The position numbers and the translations under genes are program-made. From contig NZ_JABWDU010000001.1 of the NCBI RefSeq assembly GCF_013371465.1, positions 434,001-498,000 of the forward strand: 64,000 nucleotides of DNA, given 5' to 3'. Source of the DNA: Ensifer oleiphilus. GTDB taxonomy: Bacteria > Pseudomonadota > Alphaproteobacteria > Rhizobiales > Rhizobiaceae. This document shows, one piece after another, positions 62,090 through 64,000 of this stretch. Position 1 is the stretch's first letter; each line of letters begins with the position of its first letter. The notes beneath the pieces were generated by a model. It was not told where the DNA came from. It did not search any database and worked only from the letters and a program-made list of their open reading frames with translations.

Positions 62090-64000
62090 CTATAGCGGCT
62101 CGGTGCCCATCGCCTCGTTTATCAGGTCGTCGGCGGCCTCCGATAGCAGGAAGTCCTGCGCCTCGCCCTGAACCGCTTCCTTGCCGATCTCCAGCATCAC
62201 GGGCACGGCGAGCGGCGAAATCCGGTCGAGCCGGCGATGGGTGATGTGGCCCTTGATTCGCTTCAGCATATCCCCGAGCCGGCCGATGTCCAAAAGCCCT
62301 GTTGCCGCATCGTTGCGCGTTGCCTCCAAGAGCAGATGGTCGGGCTCGTGCGCGCGCAATACGTCGTAAATGAGGTCGGCCGAGACGGTCACCTGACGGC
62401 CGGTCTTTTCCTTACCGGGGTGCCGCTGGTCGATCAGCCCGGCAATGACGGCGCAGTTGCGAAACGTCCGCTTCAGGAGAAAGGATTCGTTCAGCCAGGC
62501 CTCGAGATCGTCACCGAGCATGTCCTCGTCGAAGAGGTCAGCAAGCGCTTTCCGGCGCAGCTGGAACGTTGTGCCGAGGTCGTCGAGTGCCCAGACGGCC
62601 AGCGAGTAGTCGGTGGCAACGAAGCCGAGCGGCTTCAGGCCGGCGCGGTCGAGCCGGCGGGTGAGCAGCATGCCGAGCGTCTGGTGCGCCAGCCGCCCCT
62701 CGAAGGCGTAGATCACCATGTAGTGCCGGCTGCCGCGGGGAAAGGTCTCGATCAAAAGCTCGTCTTCTCGCGGCAGCATAGAGACGTCGTTTTGCAGCGA
62801 CAGCCAGTCGCGTACCTGTTCAGGCAGGCTCGCGCGCCGCGCCGGGTCGGCGAGCATTTTGCGCACCTGTTCGGCCAGATAGGTCGACAGCGGAAACTTT
62901 CCGCCCTGATAGCTCGGCACTTTCGGGTCGAAAGAAAACGCCTGGCTGACGAGACATTCGCTTTCGCGGATGCCTTCGAACCGCAGCACCTTGCCGGAAA
63001 ACAGGAACGTGTCGCCTTGCGACAGCATCTCGAGGAAATACTCCTCGACCTTGCCAAGCGACATGCCGCCGCGGCCGAGCGAGCCGCGCTGGTTGCGCTT
63101 CACCATACGCACGTTCAGCATCGGTGATTCGACGATGGTGCCGACATTGAGCCGGTATTGTTGCGCGACCAGCGGATTGGAAACGCGAAAGAGCCCGTCC
63201 TTGGTCCTGCGGATACGGGCGTAACGCTCGTAGGTCTTGAGCGCATACCCCCCGGTCGCGACGAAATCGATGACGCGCTCGAAAGTTTCCCAAGGAAGAG
63301 AGGAATAGGGCGAGGCGCTGGTGATCTCCTCGTAGAGCGACAGCGGATCGAAGGGCGCTGCGCAGGCCATGCCGAGCACGTGCTGGGCAAGCACGTCGAG
63401 GGCGCCCTTGCCGACCGGTGGCGTATCCTGCGCGCCGATATAGTTGGCGTCGAGGGCTGCCTGGCACTCCATCACCTCGAAGCGGTTGGCCGGAACCAGG
63501 ATCGCCTTCGACGGCTCGTCCATGCGGTGATTGGCGCGGCCGATACGCTGGGCGAGCCGGCTTGCCCCCTTCGGCGCGCCGACATGCACGACGAGATCGA
63601 CATCGCCCCAGTCGATGCCGAGGTCGAGCGTCGAGGTGGCAACGACCGCGCGCAGCCGGTTCTCCGACATCGCTGCCTCGACCTTGCGCCGTTGCGCGAC
63701 ATCGAGCGAACCATGATGAAGGGCGATCGGCAGGTTGTCGTCGTTGATGGTCCAGAGTTCCTGGAACAGAAGCTCCGCCTGGCTGCGGGTGTTGACGAAG
63801 AGCAGGGTGGTCGCGTGCTCCTTGATCGCTTCGTAGACGTCGGCGATGGCGTAGCGCGCCGAATGTCCGGCCCAGGGCACGTGTTCGTCGGTGCGCAGGA
63901 TGGAGATCTGAGGCCTGGCACCGCCCTTGACGGTCACAAGGCCGGCGTGCGCGACCGTGTCGGGCGACTGTGGCGCCAGCCAGCGCTGCAGGTCCATGGG
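62090..64000 (-). CDS. Ligase-associated Lhr-type DEXH helicase (partial; 5' part beyond window)
   Basis: The C-terminal 636 residues or so of a large helicase whose N-terminal Walker A and DEXH motifs lie beyond base 64,000. The visible region includes the second RecA domain with LLFVNTRSQAELLFQELW (motif IV), VVATSTLDLGIDWGDVD (motif V) and RLAQRIGRANHRMD (motif VI), then a winged helix and the long Lhr C-terminal domain. Its likely partners are a DNA ligase and PdeM. Orientation shows it is transcribed before pdeM. Confidence 0.92.
   Translation of the reverse strand, partial: PMDLQRWLAPQSPDTVAHAGLVTVKGGARPQISILRTDEHVPWAGHSARYAIADVYEAIKEHATTLLFVNTRSQAELLFQELWTINDDNLPIALHHGSLDVAQRRKVEAAMSENRLRAVVATSTLDLGIDWGDVDLVVHVGAPKGASRLAQRIGRANHRMDEPSKAILVPANRFEVMECQAALDANYIGAQDTPPVGKGALDVLAQHVLGMACAAPFDPLSLYEEITSASPYSSLPWETFERVIDFVATGGYALKTYERYARIRRTKDGLFRVSNPLVAQQYRLNVGTIVESPMLNVRMVKRNQRGSLGRGGMSLGKVEEYFLEMLSQGDTFLFSGKVLRFEGIRESECLVSQAFSFDPKVPSYQGGKFPLSTYLAEQVRKMLADPARRASLPEQVRDWLSLQNDVSMLPREDELLIETFPRGSRHYMVIYAFEGRLAHQTLGMLLTRRLDRAGLKPLGFVATDYSLAVWALDDLGTTFQLRRKALADLFDEDMLGDDLEAWLNESFLLKRTFRNCAVIAGLIDQRHPGKEKTGRQVTVSADLIYDVLRAHEPDHLLLEATRNDAATGLLDIGRLGDMLKRIKGHITHRRLDRISPLAVPVMLEIGKEAVQGEAQDFLLSEAADDLINEAMGTEPL

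Overview
The window reads as a chromosomal stretch of an alphaproteobacterium of the order Rhizobiales, most like Sinorhizobium/Ensifer. The reasons are the gene order ppk2 / phoR-pstSCAB-phoU-phoB / gcrA / argD-argF-hslO / apaG, a SAM-II riboswitch on metZ, podJ beside a beta-oxidation operon, and a high GC content from about 19.2 kb onward. Two tRNA genes are visible, tRNA-Thr(CGT) and tRNA-Gly(CCC).

Bases 1 to about 19,107 are an accessory island that ends at the 3' end of tRNA-Thr; its left end lies outside the window. It opens with a tightly overlapping block of five genes: an AlpA-like excisionase/regulator, three small proteins and a primase-polymerase. Then come three unknown minus-strand genes, two of them membrane proteins, and an XRE regulator. 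A type I restriction-modification operon (hsdR-hsdM-hsdS) follows, translationally coupled to a metallo-beta-lactamase-fold protein of unknown function. A truncated HNH nuclease remnant and a three-gene Lamassu-type defence operon complete it; the Lamassu effector has an FAD/NAD(P)-binding domain, with a middle component and an SMC/Rad50-like ATPase. A short palindrome with core GTCTC-N5-GAGAC occurs five times, only in this island and only between cargo blocks (2418, 2893, 4231, 12204, 18932). This module punctuation is the most unusual signal in the window.

19.2-31.4 kb holds a nitronate monooxygenase behind a palindromic operator, a rhizobial membrane protein, polyphosphate kinase 2 and the complete phosphate regulon (phoR, pstS with a Pho box, pstC, pstA, pstB, phoU, phoB), closed by a terminator shared with the convergent cell-cycle regulator gcrA. 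The gcrA upstream region is rich in CcrM (GANTC) sites. 31.8-39.1 kb holds arginine synthesis (argD, argF), the Hsp33 chaperone, apaG, a CDP-alcohol phosphatidyltransferase, metZ with a SAM-II riboswitch and apparent transcriptional terminator, and a double-length dCTP deaminase. 39.2-48.7 kb is a mix of single genes: a solute-binding protein, a fatty-acid hydroxylase, TerB, an SNase-like protein, an S24 repressor, a cation/H+ exchanger with a leader hairpin, an HxlR/SRPBCC pair, LysE and EamA exporters, and a TetR/DAPG-hydrolase pair around a 33-bp perfect palindrome.

48.9-54.6 kb is a fatty-acid beta-oxidation operon (acyl-CoA dehydrogenase, thiolase, a lipoprotein, a bifunctional hydratase/dehydrogenase). 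Its promoter region carries the same 26-bp operator, base for base, that precedes the nitronate monooxygenase 34 kb away, which suggests one regulator for both. 55.0-64.0 kb has podJ (polar organiser), a TauE-type permease with its TIGR02186 partner, a stand-alone Lrp ligand-binding domain protein, and pdeM with the downstream part of an Lhr-type helicase that runs off the right edge. An intergenic element of about 100 bp occurs twice (20551 and 60956), both times just upstream of a start codon.
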